A DNA stretch of 64,000 bases from positions 682,001 to 746,000 of the forward strand of contig NZ_CP031124.1 in the NCBI RefSeq assembly GCF_003339525.1. Direction: 5' to 3'. Shown here piece after piece: positions 24,828-33,032 of this stretch. Below the pieces are notes generated by a model. The model had not been told where the DNA came from and ran no database searches. It was given only the letters and a program-made list of their open reading frames with translations. Within the stretch, counting starts at the first letter, position 1. Each line of letters opens with the position of its first letter. The translations under genes were made by a program, and so were the position numbers. This DNA comes from Ephemeroptericola cinctiostellae. Lineage in GTDB: Bacteria; Pseudomonadota; Gammaproteobacteria; Burkholderiales; Burkholderiaceae.

Positions 24828-25454
24828 ATGAGCGATCAACAATCAAAAAATCCTCCAATGGATAAAGAGCGACGTAGCCTGCTCGTCGCCACAGGTGGTT
24901 TAAGTGCGCTGGGTGCAGCCGCGTTTGCAACGCCATTGGTGGCGAGTTTTGCACCTTCAGAAAAAGCCAAAGCGGCAGGCGCACCTGTCGAAGTGGACAT
25001 CGGCGATCTCAAAGTGGGCGAGCAAAAAGTAGCCGAATGGCGTGGTAAGCCCGTATGGATCATTCGCCGTTCTGACGAAATGACTGCAGGTTTGAGCAAG
25101 GTTGACCCAGAGCTGGTTGATCCAAAATCTGAAAAACCATTCACCATGCCTTTACCTGAGTACTGCAATAATGCGTTCCGTGCTCGTGCTGATCATAAAA
25201 ACATTCAAGTGCTGGTCGGCGTGTGTTCTCATTTGGGTTGCTCACCCAGTGCGAAATTCACCTCAGGTGCTCAAGCGGGTTTGCCTGACAATTGGCCAGG
25301 TGGCTATTTATGCCCTTGTCATGGTTCAAAATTCGATTTGGCGGGTCGCGTGTTCAAAAACGTTCCAGCGCCAACCAACCTTGACGTACCCCCGTACATG
25401 TTCTTGACAGACACCAAGATCGTTATTGGTAAAGATGAGAAAGGCGAAGCATAA
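24828..25454 (+). CDS. petA: Ubiquinol-cytochrome c reductase Rieske iron-sulfur subunit
   Basis: 208 residues. A twin-arginine type start (ERRSLLVATGG) precedes the membrane anchor at about 18-40. The [2Fe-2S] ligands are C133/H135 in CSHLGC and C162/H165 in CPCHGS, and C138 with C164 form the expected disulfide. It takes electrons from ubiquinol in the bc1 complex. petB starts 2 bp after its stop. Confidence 0.96.
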   Translation: MSDQQSKNPPMDKERRSLLVATGGLSALGAAAFATPLVASFAPSEKAKAAGAPVEVDIGDLKVGEQKVAEWRGKPVWIIRRSDEMTAGLSKVDPELVDPKSEKPFTMPLPEYCNNAFRARADHKNIQVLVGVCSHLGCSPSAKFTSGAQAGLPDNWPGGYLCPCHGSKFDLAGRVFKNVPAPTNLDVPPYMFLTDTKIVIGKDEKGEA

Positions 25455-25456
25455 AA

Positions 25457-26863
25457 ATGGCTGATTATAATAAACCTGAGGCCGATGGCGTATTGGGCTG
25501 GATTGACTCACGTTTCCCGCTCTCAAAGATGTACAAAGAGCACATGAGCGAGTATTACGCACCGAAAAACTTTAATTTTTGGTATGTTTTCGGCGTTTTG
25601 TCGATGGTCGTATTGGTGATTCAGATTGTCACAGGTATTTTCTTGGTGATGAACTATAAACCCGATGCATCGTTGAATGGTGCCGGTGTGCCCGTGGCTT
25701 TCGCCAGTGTTGAATACATCATGCGCGAAGTGCCGGGCGGTAAATACATCCGTTTGATGCACTCAACAGGGGCATCGATGTTTTTCGTTGTGGTTTACAT
25801 GCACATGTTCCGCGGCTTGCTCTATGGTTCATACCGTAAACCGCGTGAATTGGTGTGGATTTTTGGTTGCTTGATTTTCTTGGCGTTGATGGCTGAGGCA
25901 TTCATGGGCTATTTATTGCCTTGGGGGCAAATGTCATTCTGGGGTGCGCAGGTGATTGTTAACTTGTTCTCCGCAATTCCACTGATTGGTCAAGACTTAT
26001 CGATCTTCATCCGTGGTGATTATGTGGTCGGTGATGCAACGTTGAATCGTTTCTTTGCTTTACACGTGATTGCTGTGCCGTTGGTCTTGTTGGGGTTGGT
26101 GGTGGCTCACATCATCGCCTTGCATGAAGTCGGTTCGAACAACCCCGATGGCGTTGAAATCAAAAAATTGAAAAATGACAAAGGCATCCCACTCGACGGC
26201 ATTCCTTTCCATCCGTATTATTCAGTGCATGATTTTGCTGGCATTGCGATTTTCATGATCATCTTCTTTGGCATCGTGTTCTTTAAGCCGAATATGTGGG
26301 GTTATTTTTTAGAAGATAACAACTATTTGCAAGCCAATGCATTCCAAACGCCGCCGCACATTGCGCCTGTTTGGTATTTCACGCCGTTCTACTCGATGTT
26401 GCGTGCGGTGACTGATCAAATGAAGTATTTGTTTATCGCTTTGATTTTGTTGGCGGGTGCGATGACTTATGCCCGTGGTCGCATGGCTCAAAAAACAAAA
26501 ATGATCCTTGCTGCAGGTTCTGTGGTGTTGGCGGTGTTCATGTTTGCAACTGAGTCCAAGTTCTGGGGGGTTTTGGTGATGGGTGCAGCAATCATCACAT
26601 TGTTCTTCTTGCCTTGGCTTGACCGTTCACCTGTGAAGTCAATGCGTTATCGTCCAAAATGGCATTTTTCATTGTTGATGTGCTTTGTCGTGAATTTCAT
26701 TATCTTGGGTTATTTGGGTGTTGCGCCCACATCCGCCTTGGGTGGTTATGTGTCGCAAGTGGGTACGTTGTTTTACTTCGGGTATTTGTTCTTGATGCCG
26801 TGGTGGTCGTCGGTGGGTGAGTTTAAACAGCCACCTGAACGTGTTAACTTTAAACCCCACTAA
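25457..26863 (+). CDS. petB: Cytochrome b of the bc1 complex
   Basis: 468 residues with the N- and C-terminal cytochrome b domains fused, as in proteobacteria. Heme-ligand histidines appear in RLMHSTGASMFF and FALHVIAVP contexts, and the Qo-site PEWY-type segment reads APVWYFTPFYS, with V-W in place of the usual E-W. Eight or more membrane helices. It carries electrons across the inner membrane and moves protons. Located between petA and petC, 18 bp before petC. Confidence 0.95.
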   Translation: MADYNKPEADGVLGWIDSRFPLSKMYKEHMSEYYAPKNFNFWYVFGVLSMVVLVIQIVTGIFLVMNYKPDASLNGAGVPVAFASVEYIMREVPGGKYIRLMHSTGASMFFVVVYMHMFRGLLYGSYRKPRELVWIFGCLIFLALMAEAFMGYLLPWGQMSFWGAQVIVNLFSAIPLIGQDLSIFIRGDYVVGDATLNRFFALHVIAVPLVLLGLVVAHIIALHEVGSNNPDGVEIKKLKNDKGIPLDGIPFHPYYSVHDFAGIAIFMIIFFGIVFFKPNMWGYFLEDNNYLQANAFQTPPHIAPVWYFTPFYSMLRAVTDQMKYLFIALILLAGAMTYARGRMAQKTKMILAAGSVVLAVFMFATESKFWGVLVMGAAIITLFFLPWLDRSPVKSMRYRPKWHFSLLMCFVVNFIILGYLGVAPTSALGGYVSQVGTLFYFGYLFLMPWWSSVGEFKQPPERVNFKPH

Positions 26864-26881
26864 TCGATAGAGGATAACGAC

Positions 26882-27766
26882 ATGTTGTATTTTCTGACTA
26901 ACAATTTTGTGTATGTTATTTTTGCGCTGGTTCTCGCGGTGGCTGGTTTGGCCGCTTGGATGACCTTTGTCAACAAAGAGAGATATGCGGGTGGGGCGAT
27001 TTCCAATGCGCACCAGTGGATGATTCGCTTGCTGAAAGCCTTGGTGGCATCTTTGGCTTTTGGTGTGGCTTTAATCATCTTTGGCGGTGGTCATGGTGGC
27101 GTGCCCACCAAGGCGGCCAATGTGGATGTAACGGATCGTGCATCGTTACAGCATGGCGCTGCGGTGTTTCGTGATTACTGCTTGAGCTGCCATGGTTTGT
27201 CGATGGTGCGTTACAACCAGTTGACTAAACTGGGCATTTCTGAGGACGACATCAAAGCAAAAATGCTGACCACCACGGATAAAATCGGTGACACCATGCA
27301 AGTGGCCATGAACTCAGCCGATGCCAAGCGTTGGCTCGGTGTTGCGCCACCTGATCTATCATTGATGGCAAACGCCAAAGGTGCGGATTACATCTACTCG
27401 TACTTGACTGGTTTTTACAAAGACGACAACCGTGAAACAGGTTGGAATAACTTGTACTTGAAAAATGCAGCCATGCCGCATGTGTTGTGGCAAGAAGAAG
27501 GCATTAAAACAGCGAAGTTTGTGGACGTAGAAGAGCACGGTGCGAAAGTCTCTGAATTTGAGGGTTTTGAAATGGTTCAGCCGGGTAAGCAAGATGCTGA
27601 AACTTTTGATAAAACCGCACGTGATGTCACCAATTTCTTGGTATGGGCGGCTGAGCCAGACCAGACCAAGCGCAAATACATTGGTTTTGGCGTGATGGCA
27701 TTTTTATTGCTGTTGGCTTTGGTTACTCGCAAGCTCAGTAAAAATTACTGGAAAGACATCCATTAA
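26882..27766 (+). CDS. petC: Cytochrome c1 with an extra N-terminal membrane segment
   Basis: 294 residues. Heme is bound at CLSCH (C100, C103, H104). The C-terminal anchor (FGVMAFLLLLALV) and final KNYWKDIH are typical. The N-terminus is longer than in related proteins: one hydrophobic helix at about 8-29, a polar stretch, and a second at about 52-69 before the globular domain, without a clear cleavage site. The start is supported by spacing to petB and by GAGGATAACGAC upstream. It passes electrons from the Rieske protein to cytochrome c. Confidence 0.93.
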   Translation: MLYFLTNNFVYVIFALVLAVAGLAAWMTFVNKERYAGGAISNAHQWMIRLLKALVASLAFGVALIIFGGGHGGVPTKAANVDVTDRASLQHGAAVFRDYCLSCHGLSMVRYNQLTKLGISEDDIKAKMLTTTDKIGDTMQVAMNSADAKRWLGVAPPDLSLMANAKGADYIYSYLTGFYKDDNRETGWNNLYLKNAAMPHVLWQEEGIKTAKFVDVEEHGAKVSEFEGFEMVQPGKQDAETFDKTARDVTNFLVWAAEPDQTKRKYIGFGVMAFLLLLALVTRKLSKNYWKDIH

Positions 27767-27782
27767 TTGGTAATTACTAACG

Positions 27783-27809
27783 AAAAGGCAAGCATGGCTT
27801 GCCTTTTTT
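27783..27809 (+). terminator. Terminator after petC
   Basis: AAAAGGCAAGC, an ATG loop, GCTTGCCTTTT and further T. Confidence 0.9.
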
Positions 27810-27875
27810 GTTTTAATTGCGCACACTGTCACATCGGCGACATGTTGTCGTTCTGTTTACAAGGATTTTTCTATT

Positions 27876-28478
27876 ATGATGGTTTTATATTCAGGAACAA
27901 CCTGCCCTTTTTCACAACGCTGTCGTTTCGTTTTGTTTGAAAAAGGCATGGATTTTGAAGTGCGTGATGTTGATTTGTTTCAAAAGCCAGACGACATTAT
28001 GATGATGAATCCATATGGTCAATTGCCCATTCTGGTTGATCGTGATTTGATTTTGTATGAATCAAACATCATCAACGAATACATTGATGAGCGTTTTCCT
28101 CACCCACAATTGATGCCTGCGGATCCTGTGATGCGTGCACGCGTGCGTTTGATGTTGTTGACGTTTGAGCGTGAGTTGTTTGTTCATGTGCAAACCTTAG
28201 AAAATGTCTCTCGCCAAGCGGAACATGAGGCGGCTGCGAAACACATTGCGGATCAATTGACTCAATTGGCTCCTATTTTTGCCCACAACAAATACATGTT
28301 GGGTGATGATTTTACGATGCCTGACATTGCGCTTGCACCATTGTTGTGGCGTTTGGAGCATTATGGCATCAGCTTACCCAAGGCGGCGGCACCGTTGTCA
28401 AAGTATGCGGAACGTATTTTCTCTCGTCCAAAATACATTGAAGCACTGACCCCTTCTGAAAAAGTCATGCGCCGTTAA
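27876..28478 (+). CDS. sspA: Stringent starvation protein A
   Basis: 200 residues with a glutathione-S-transferase fold: thioredoxin-like N-domain (LYSGTTCPFSQRCRFVL; PYGQLPILVDRD; LYESNIINEYIDE) and a helical C-domain. The N-terminal motif set is that of SspA, an RNA-polymerase-associated protein of starvation responses, rather than of a catalytic GST. It directly precedes sspB, the usual partner order. Confidence 0.92.
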   Translation: MMVLYSGTTCPFSQRCRFVLFEKGMDFEVRDVDLFQKPDDIMMMNPYGQLPILVDRDLILYESNIINEYIDERFPHPQLMPADPVMRARVRLMLLTFERELFVHVQTLENVSRQAEHEAAAKHIADQLTQLAPIFAHNKYMLGDDFTMPDIALAPLLWRLEHYGISLPKAAAPLSKYAERIFSRPKYIEALTPSEKVMRR

Positions 28479-28487
28479 TTGCAGTGG

Positions 28488-28526
28488 TTAAGGCGTTGAA
28501 TGCATTGAGTGCACTCAACGCCTTAA
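28488..28526 (+). repeat. Perfect 12-bp inverted repeat between sspA and sspB
   Basis: TTAAGGCGTTGA (28488-28499) faces TCAACGCCTTAA (28515-28526) over a 15-base loop which itself contains TGCA/TGCA. It is followed by a run of seven T at about 28537. This could be a partial terminator or attenuator, or an mRNA-stability hairpin, placed just before the sspB ribosome-binding site. Confidence 0.7.
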
Positions 28527-28556
28527 TGCCTTGTCGTTTTTTTGTAAGGAAATCTC

Positions 28557-28979
28557 ATGTCAACAACCGCATCACAAAAGCCCTATCTCATTCGCGCTTT
28601 ATGGGATTGGTGCAATGACCTTGGGCATACACCGCACATCCTCGTTCATGTGGATGGTCGGACGCGTGTGCCTGCAGGTTACGCGGCCGATGGTAAGATT
28701 GTGCTGGATGTGAGCATGGATGCAACCAGTGGCTTGGATTTGTCTGGGGATGCCATTCAGTTTCAAGCCCGTTTTGCGGGGGTGGCGCATCACATTCATG
28801 TGCCGTATGCCAATATCATTGCTATTTTTGCTGCAGAAACTGGTCAGGGCATGCCGTTCGATGTGGAGGGCGATGACGATGAGGGCGATCAAGCGAGTGT
28901 TGAGAAATCCGATGACGGTGAGTCTCCAACAGAGCCAACGCCGCCGCCAAAGGCCAGTCCGTTGAAATTGGTGAAATGA
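28557..28979 (+). CDS. sspB: ClpXP specificity-enhancing factor SspB
   Basis: 140 residues. The folded N-domain (about 1-105: PYLIRALWDWCNDLGHTPHILV, VPYANIIAIFAAETGQGM) binds ssrA-tagged proteins. A flexible acidic linker follows and the C-terminal tail PLKLVK is the ClpX-binding (XB) motif. It delivers proteins tagged by the tmRNA encoded at 14.6 kb to ClpXP. Confidence 0.94.
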   Translation: MSTTASQKPYLIRALWDWCNDLGHTPHILVHVDGRTRVPAGYAADGKIVLDVSMDATSGLDLSGDAIQFQARFAGVAHHIHVPYANIIAIFAAETGQGMPFDVEGDDDEGDQASVEKSDDGESPTEPTPPPKASPLKLVK

Positions 28980-29006
28980 CCTTATGTAAACCAAGTGTTG
29001 TTGAAT

Positions 29007-29038
29007 AAAAAACCGTGAATGTATTCACGGTTTTTTTT
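29007..29038. terminator. Bidirectional terminator between sspB and the DUF3108 gene
   Basis: AAAACCGTGAAT, a GT loop, ATTCACGGTTTT, flanked by A on the left and T on the right. Confidence 0.9.
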
Positions 29039-29052
29039 ATGGGTTATCCCGT

Positions 29053-30225
29053 TCAACTGGATTTTCGGCTGATGAGTGTGACTTTCCCTGAAGTGAAGCC
29101 AAGTTCAATTTGTAAAGGTCGGTATTTTTTTTCTGGGACGAGCCACACATCAATGCGTTGGATGCTGCCGCTTGGGATTTGGATGCTGGCAGGCACTGCG
29201 CCTTCAAATGCACCTTCTGCAGTTGACAGGCGCTCGCTTGGTTTGAATGTGACAGTCGCCATTTCCACGGTGGTTCGTTTGCCAATCGGCAGTTGCAGGT
29301 GATTACCTGCTTGGGCTTGTTCGGGGTGCTGTTGTAGCAAGGCTTGCAAGTAAACGATGGCCGACAGGTAGTCATAGACCACGGTGTAGGGCAAGGGCGA
29401 TGTGCCGTTGCTTGTGGAGCCAAAGTTGATCACTTTTTCTGGATAGCTGATGATGAAATTGCTTCCGGCCCTTTCTGTGCCCATGCCTAAAAAAGAAACG
29501 CTTCGCCCATCATTGAAACGGGTGGTGGCAATCGTGTTGTCGCGGATTTCACCTTCGGCATGAGCCGAAAATTTACCAATGGCAGCTTTGGCTGAGAGGT
29601 CGGCGGTGTAAGTGCCATCATTGCGTTTGAATGTCAGGGTGGCACCACCGCTCGCTTCAATATTGCCTTTGCTCGCGGTGACATTGTATTCAATTTGAAA
29701 GCCGCCAATCGGTGAAACCGCAATGGGGATGCCGTTTACAAGTGGTTTACTGGCGGCTGTGTGGGTTTCATTTGTGGCGGTTGTATTGGATGGGCTTGTG
29801 TTGCTTGGATTGCTGCTGCCATTACCATGATCGTTGCTTTTGGGCGTTTGAGTGCCATTGTCTGCGGTGGTTGACGAGTCGGCTTTTACCGCTTGTGCCT
29901 TTGGTGCAGAGGCCGCATGGGCACGGGTAGCCGTAGGCTTAGCTTGGGTCGGCGGGGCGGGTTTAACAGCTTCGGTTTTAGTCTGTGTTATGGGTGTTGC
30001 TGGTGTTGCTGCTGGTGTGGCTGGTGTTGCGATGGTTTTCTGTTGCTCAGGCGTGGTTTCGGTTGTGGCTGGTAAAATGGTTGCGTCCACGACTTCGGGT
30101 GGTGTGGGTTCGGGCGTGCTGATGTCGCTGGCGGTGAACCACAGCGTCACCAAAAGGAAGCCATGCAGGAGGCCGCTCAAGAGCATGTTTTTTTTATTGC
30201 GGTGGGCGTTGATTGGTTTGGGCAT
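29053..30225 (-). CDS. DUF3108 domain protein with a proline-rich linker
   Basis: 390 residues. One membrane anchor at about 14-32 (LLSGLLHGFLLVTLWF) is followed by a long Pro/Ala/Thr linker (about 38-170), including repeated TPATPAA units. The C-terminal domain (about 175-388) has the strands of DUF3108 (FQIEYNVTASKGNIEASG; FNDGRSVSFLG; DYLSAIVYLQ; WLVPEKKYRPLQIEL). Members are envelope proteins with a lipocalin-like barrel; function unknown. The anchor plus linker layout resembles a TonB-like span of the periplasm, but no TonB C-domain is present. Confidence 0.8.
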   Translation of the reverse strand: MPKPINAHRNKKNMLLSGLLHGFLLVTLWFTASDISTPEPTPPEVVDATILPATTETTPEQQKTIATPATPAATPATPITQTKTEAVKPAPPTQAKPTATRAHAASAPKAQAVKADSSTTADNGTQTPKSNDHGNGSSNPSNTSPSNTTATNETHTAASKPLVNGIPIAVSPIGGFQIEYNVTASKGNIEASGGATLTFKRNDGTYTADLSAKAAIGKFSAHAEGEIRDNTIATTRFNDGRSVSFLGMGTERAGSNFIISYPEKVINFGSTSNGTSPLPYTVVYDYLSAIVYLQALLQQHPEQAQAGNHLQLPIGKRTTVEMATVTFKPSERLSTAEGAFEGAVPASIQIPSGSIQRIDVWLVPEKKYRPLQIELGFTSGKVTLISRKSS

Positions 30226-30457
30226 TGGCGAGTGAACGTGAGAAAAGGGTTATATTTGAAATGTTGTGTTTGAAAGGTTGTATTTAAGGGGTGACGGGGG
30301 GATCGGTTGACGATGAAGTTTGAACTTAGTTTAGCAAAAAACTTGTTTGTATGCCCAAAAGGGTGTTTAATAATGCAGCATTAAAATAAAACATTTTTTG
30401 CGCTCAAAGGCTTACATTTTAGTCTGCGCTTTCTTTTTGAAGACCCAAGGAGACACC

Positions 30458-31165
30458 ATGTTTTCAAAAATCCCATCTTTTTTTTCCATGCCCAATGCGT
30501 CCGCTTCATCTGACAATGCAACGCCCACGTTCGCAGGCATGCCTTTGGTCAACCCTTTGCTCAATGATGCCCAACAAAACATTGAAAGTCTGGATGAGCG
30601 CATCCAACAACTGGAGTCTGTTGCACAATGGTTGAACATGAATTTGCAGCTGGTCAACAGCACCGTTCAACAATTGCAAGTGCAGAAGCAAACGTTGCAG
30701 GCTTTGGCTCAATGGCAAGCACTGTCCAAAGATGCACTGGGCGAGTTCGCCAAGATGAATCCATTTGCGGCTGCACAAGGGGTGACTGAAGAGGTTGTCG
30801 CTGAAGCACCCGCTGTGGTGAAGGCCAAGCCTGAGCCTAAAAAAGCCGCTGAAAAGCACACCCATGTTGAGGCACCAGAAAGCAGTGAAGTAGAGCCTGA
30901 TTCTGAGTCAAGCACAGAGGCTTTGCCAGCAGCCTTTGAAAAAATGGCACAATCATGGTGGGATGGTTTGCAACATCAGTTTGCTCAATTGGCACAGCCA
31001 CTGGTGGATGCGGCTAAAACCACGGTTGCCGAGGCAGCTGAACACGGCCTTAATTCAACGACGGCCGCTCCCACTCGCACCAGTCGAGCTAAAAAAGCGC
31101 CCGCAGCAGTAAGTAAAACGCCTCGTAAAACGACAAGCAGTAAAGTTGTTCGCACAAAAAGCTAG
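30458..31165 (+). CDS. PhaM-like polyhydroxyalkanoate granule-associated protein
   Basis: 235 residues from the ATG at 30458 (AAGGAGA upstream). The conserved core (about 30-95) reads NIESLDERIQQLESVAQWLNMN, NSTVQQLQVQKQTL, a coiled-coil pattern shared with PhaM of Ralstonia-type bacteria. The C-terminus is Lys/Ala/Thr-rich (RAKKAPAAVSKTPRKTT), like the DNA-binding tail of PhaM. PhaM activates the PHA synthase and links granules to the nucleoid. No PHA synthase gene is in the window, so the call rests on the core and tail only. Confidence 0.75.
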   Translation: MFSKIPSFFSMPNASASSDNATPTFAGMPLVNPLLNDAQQNIESLDERIQQLESVAQWLNMNLQLVNSTVQQLQVQKQTLQALAQWQALSKDALGEFAKMNPFAAAQGVTEEVVAEAPAVVKAKPEPKKAAEKHTHVEAPESSEVEPDSESSTEALPAAFEKMAQSWWDGLQHQFAQLAQPLVDAAKTTVAEAAEHGLNSTTAAPTRTSRAKKAPAAVSKTPRKTTSSKVVRTKS

Positions 31166-31172
31166 CCCTTGA

Positions 31173-31200
31173 TTGTGGGTTCACGGTGATGGTTTATAAT
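31173..31200 (+). promoter_or_regulatory. Promoter of the JmjC/paralogue operon
   Basis: TTGTGG (31173-31178) and TATAAT (31195-31200) with a 16-bp spacer. Confidence 0.55.
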
Positions 31201-31218
31201 GGAAGCTAAAATAAAATG

Positions 31219-31256
31219 GTTAAGGAAAAAAGGGGGGCTGTTCATCTTTCCTTAAC
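31219..31256 (+). repeat. Hairpin in the leader of the JmjC operon
   Basis: GTTAAGGAAA (31219-31228) pairs with TTTCCTTAAC (31247-31256) across an 18-base loop that contains GGGGGG. It lies about 20 bases after the predicted transcription start and 29 bases before the ATG. It may control translation or mRNA stability. Confidence 0.55.
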
Positions 31257-31285
31257 TGAATAATCCACTCACAACGGAGTTTTCC

Positions 31286-32161
31286 ATGGGGTTTGATTTC
31301 CAAGCCGTCGAGCGTGTTGCGACCATCAGTCCAACCGACTTTTATAACCTTTATGTCAAACCGCAGAAGCCTGTTGTCGTTGAACGACTGACGGCAGACT
31401 GGCCTGCGTATGAAAAATGGCATTTTGAATACATCAAACAGGTGGCAGGCGACACCATGGTGCCTCTGTACAACAACGACCCTGTGGATTACACCAAAAA
31501 GGTCAATGAGCCCGATGCCACCATGAGCATGCGCGATTACATTGATTTGCTACTGAGTGGGCAAACAACGTTGCGGATTTTTTTGTACAGCCTCATGAAG
31601 CATGCGCCTGTGTTGCAAAATGACTTTAAATTTCCAGATTTAAAACTAAAACTAATTAAAAGCCTGCCTTTTTTGTTTTTTGGTGGAAAAGGTGTGAATG
31701 TGTTCATGCATTACGACATTGATCTGTCGAATATTTTACATTTCCATTTTGCGGGAGAAAAGCGTTGCATCATCATCCCGCCTGAGCAAACACCGTTGAT
31801 GTATAAAATTCCCTATTCGAACATTTGCCATGAATCAATTGACATTGATCATCCTGATTTTAATCAATGGCCTGCACTGCGTCATGTGCATCCCTATGTC
31901 GCTGATTTGCGACATGGTGAAATGCTGTACATGCCTGAAGGCTATTGGCATTACATGAAATACATCACGCCTGGGTTTTCAATGAGCTTGCGGGCTTTTC
32001 CAATCCATGCGAGCAACATCGTGCGTGGTGTCTTTAATCTTTTCGTCGTCCGCCACTATGACAATTGGATGCGAAAACGCAAAGGGGCGGCGTGGATTGA
32101 AGAGAAAAATAAACGTGCCATTGCGCAGACCAACGCCACGTTGAGCAAATTGAGGCCTTGA
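31286..32161 (+). CDS. Cupin_8 / JmjC-like Fe(II) 2-oxoglutarate oxygenase
   Basis: 291 residues. The facial triad can be placed at H142 and D144 (MHYDID) and H222 (GYWHYM), with the jelly-roll strands ILHFHFAGEKRCIIIPPE and EMLYMPEGYWH around it. The entry pattern (KPVVVERLTADWPAY) is that of bacterial FIH/JmjC-type cupin_8 proteins, which hydroxylate proteins or small molecules. ACGGAG precedes the ATG. The next gene starts 1 bp after its stop, which ties it to the two paralogues downstream; they are the obvious candidate substrates or partners, by inference only. Confidence 0.8.
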   Translation: MGFDFQAVERVATISPTDFYNLYVKPQKPVVVERLTADWPAYEKWHFEYIKQVAGDTMVPLYNNDPVDYTKKVNEPDATMSMRDYIDLLLSGQTTLRIFLYSLMKHAPVLQNDFKFPDLKLKLIKSLPFLFFGGKGVNVFMHYDIDLSNILHFHFAGEKRCIIIPPEQTPLMYKIPYSNICHESIDIDHPDFNQWPALRHVHPYVADLRHGEMLYMPEGYWHYMKYITPGFSMSLRAFPIHASNIVRGVFNLFVVRHYDNWMRKRKGAAWIEEKNKRAIAQTNATLSKLRP

Positions 32162-32162
32162 T

Positions 32163-33014
32163 ATGCTTCAGGCTGAAAACGTCCATATTTACCAAATTTA
32201 TTACGATGATGCATCCTTTCAGGCATTGGATGCGGGTTTCATTCCTTTGGATAACCGCAGCAATGAACGACCAGACTGGTCTGAATATTGGCCGATTCAA
32301 CGGTTTTTACGCACCCATGCACTCAAAGAGGACGATTACTATGCATTCTTATCGCCCAAGTTTGAGCTGAAAACACAGTTAAATGCCGCTCAGTTGATGC
32401 AATTCATACAAGAAAATCACCGTGCTGAAGTGGATGCATTTATTGTCACGCCTTTTTGGGATCAAGCGGCTTTTTTTCAAAATATCTTTGAGCAAGGTGA
32501 TTTTTGGCACCCCGATTTGATGGCTGTGAGTCAAGCCTTTTTACAGCGCATTGGTCATCCAACGGATTTGAGTGCATTGGTCTCACACGGTCAAAATACG
32601 GTGTTCTGTAATTACATTGTGGCCAAGCCCAGGTTTTGGTATCGTTGGATGGCATTGGTTGAGCAGCTGTTTAACATCGCTGAAGCCTCTCCTGAGGATG
32701 AGTTGGGGCGGCATTTAACGCTGGGAACGCGACACAACGATCAGTACAGCTACCCCTTTAAAGTCTTTATTCAGGAACGTTTGGCGACCCTCATTTTGGC
32801 GACCGAAGCGTTCAATGTGGTGTCCTGCCCTTTGTACCATTTACCCACATTGATTGATGTGTTTGAATCCAACCGTTCTGCATTGCTTGATTGTGATGCA
32901 CACAAGCAGGCGTTTGTCCGGACGGGGCATGTTGTTTTTGAGCAGGCTTATCGTGACAGTCGTCGAGTGGTTCAGCAAGCGCTTGATCAAAGTGCGCTGT
33001 CATCGGCTGTTTAA
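32163..33014 (+). CDS. Unknown protein, first of two tandem paralogues
   Basis: 283 residues, no signal peptide or membrane segment. It shares with the next gene product the N-terminal motifs YQIYYDD, DAGFIPLDNRSNERPDW, YWPIQRFL and YAFLSPKF, and further on VDAFIVTPFWDQAAFF and NTVFCNYIVAKPRFW. The conserved aromatic and acidic residues suggest a soluble enzyme. Similar openings occur, as I recall, in proteins of bacterial polysaccharide loci, but I cannot name a characterised member. Confidence 0.6.
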   Translation: MLQAENVHIYQIYYDDASFQALDAGFIPLDNRSNERPDWSEYWPIQRFLRTHALKEDDYYAFLSPKFELKTQLNAAQLMQFIQENHRAEVDAFIVTPFWDQAAFFQNIFEQGDFWHPDLMAVSQAFLQRIGHPTDLSALVSHGQNTVFCNYIVAKPRFWYRWMALVEQLFNIAEASPEDELGRHLTLGTRHNDQYSYPFKVFIQERLATLILATEAFNVVSCPLYHLPTLIDVFESNRSALLDCDAHKQAFVRTGHVVFEQAYRDSRRVVQQALDQSALSSAV

Positions 33015-33032
33015 CACATTAGGAGATTGGGC

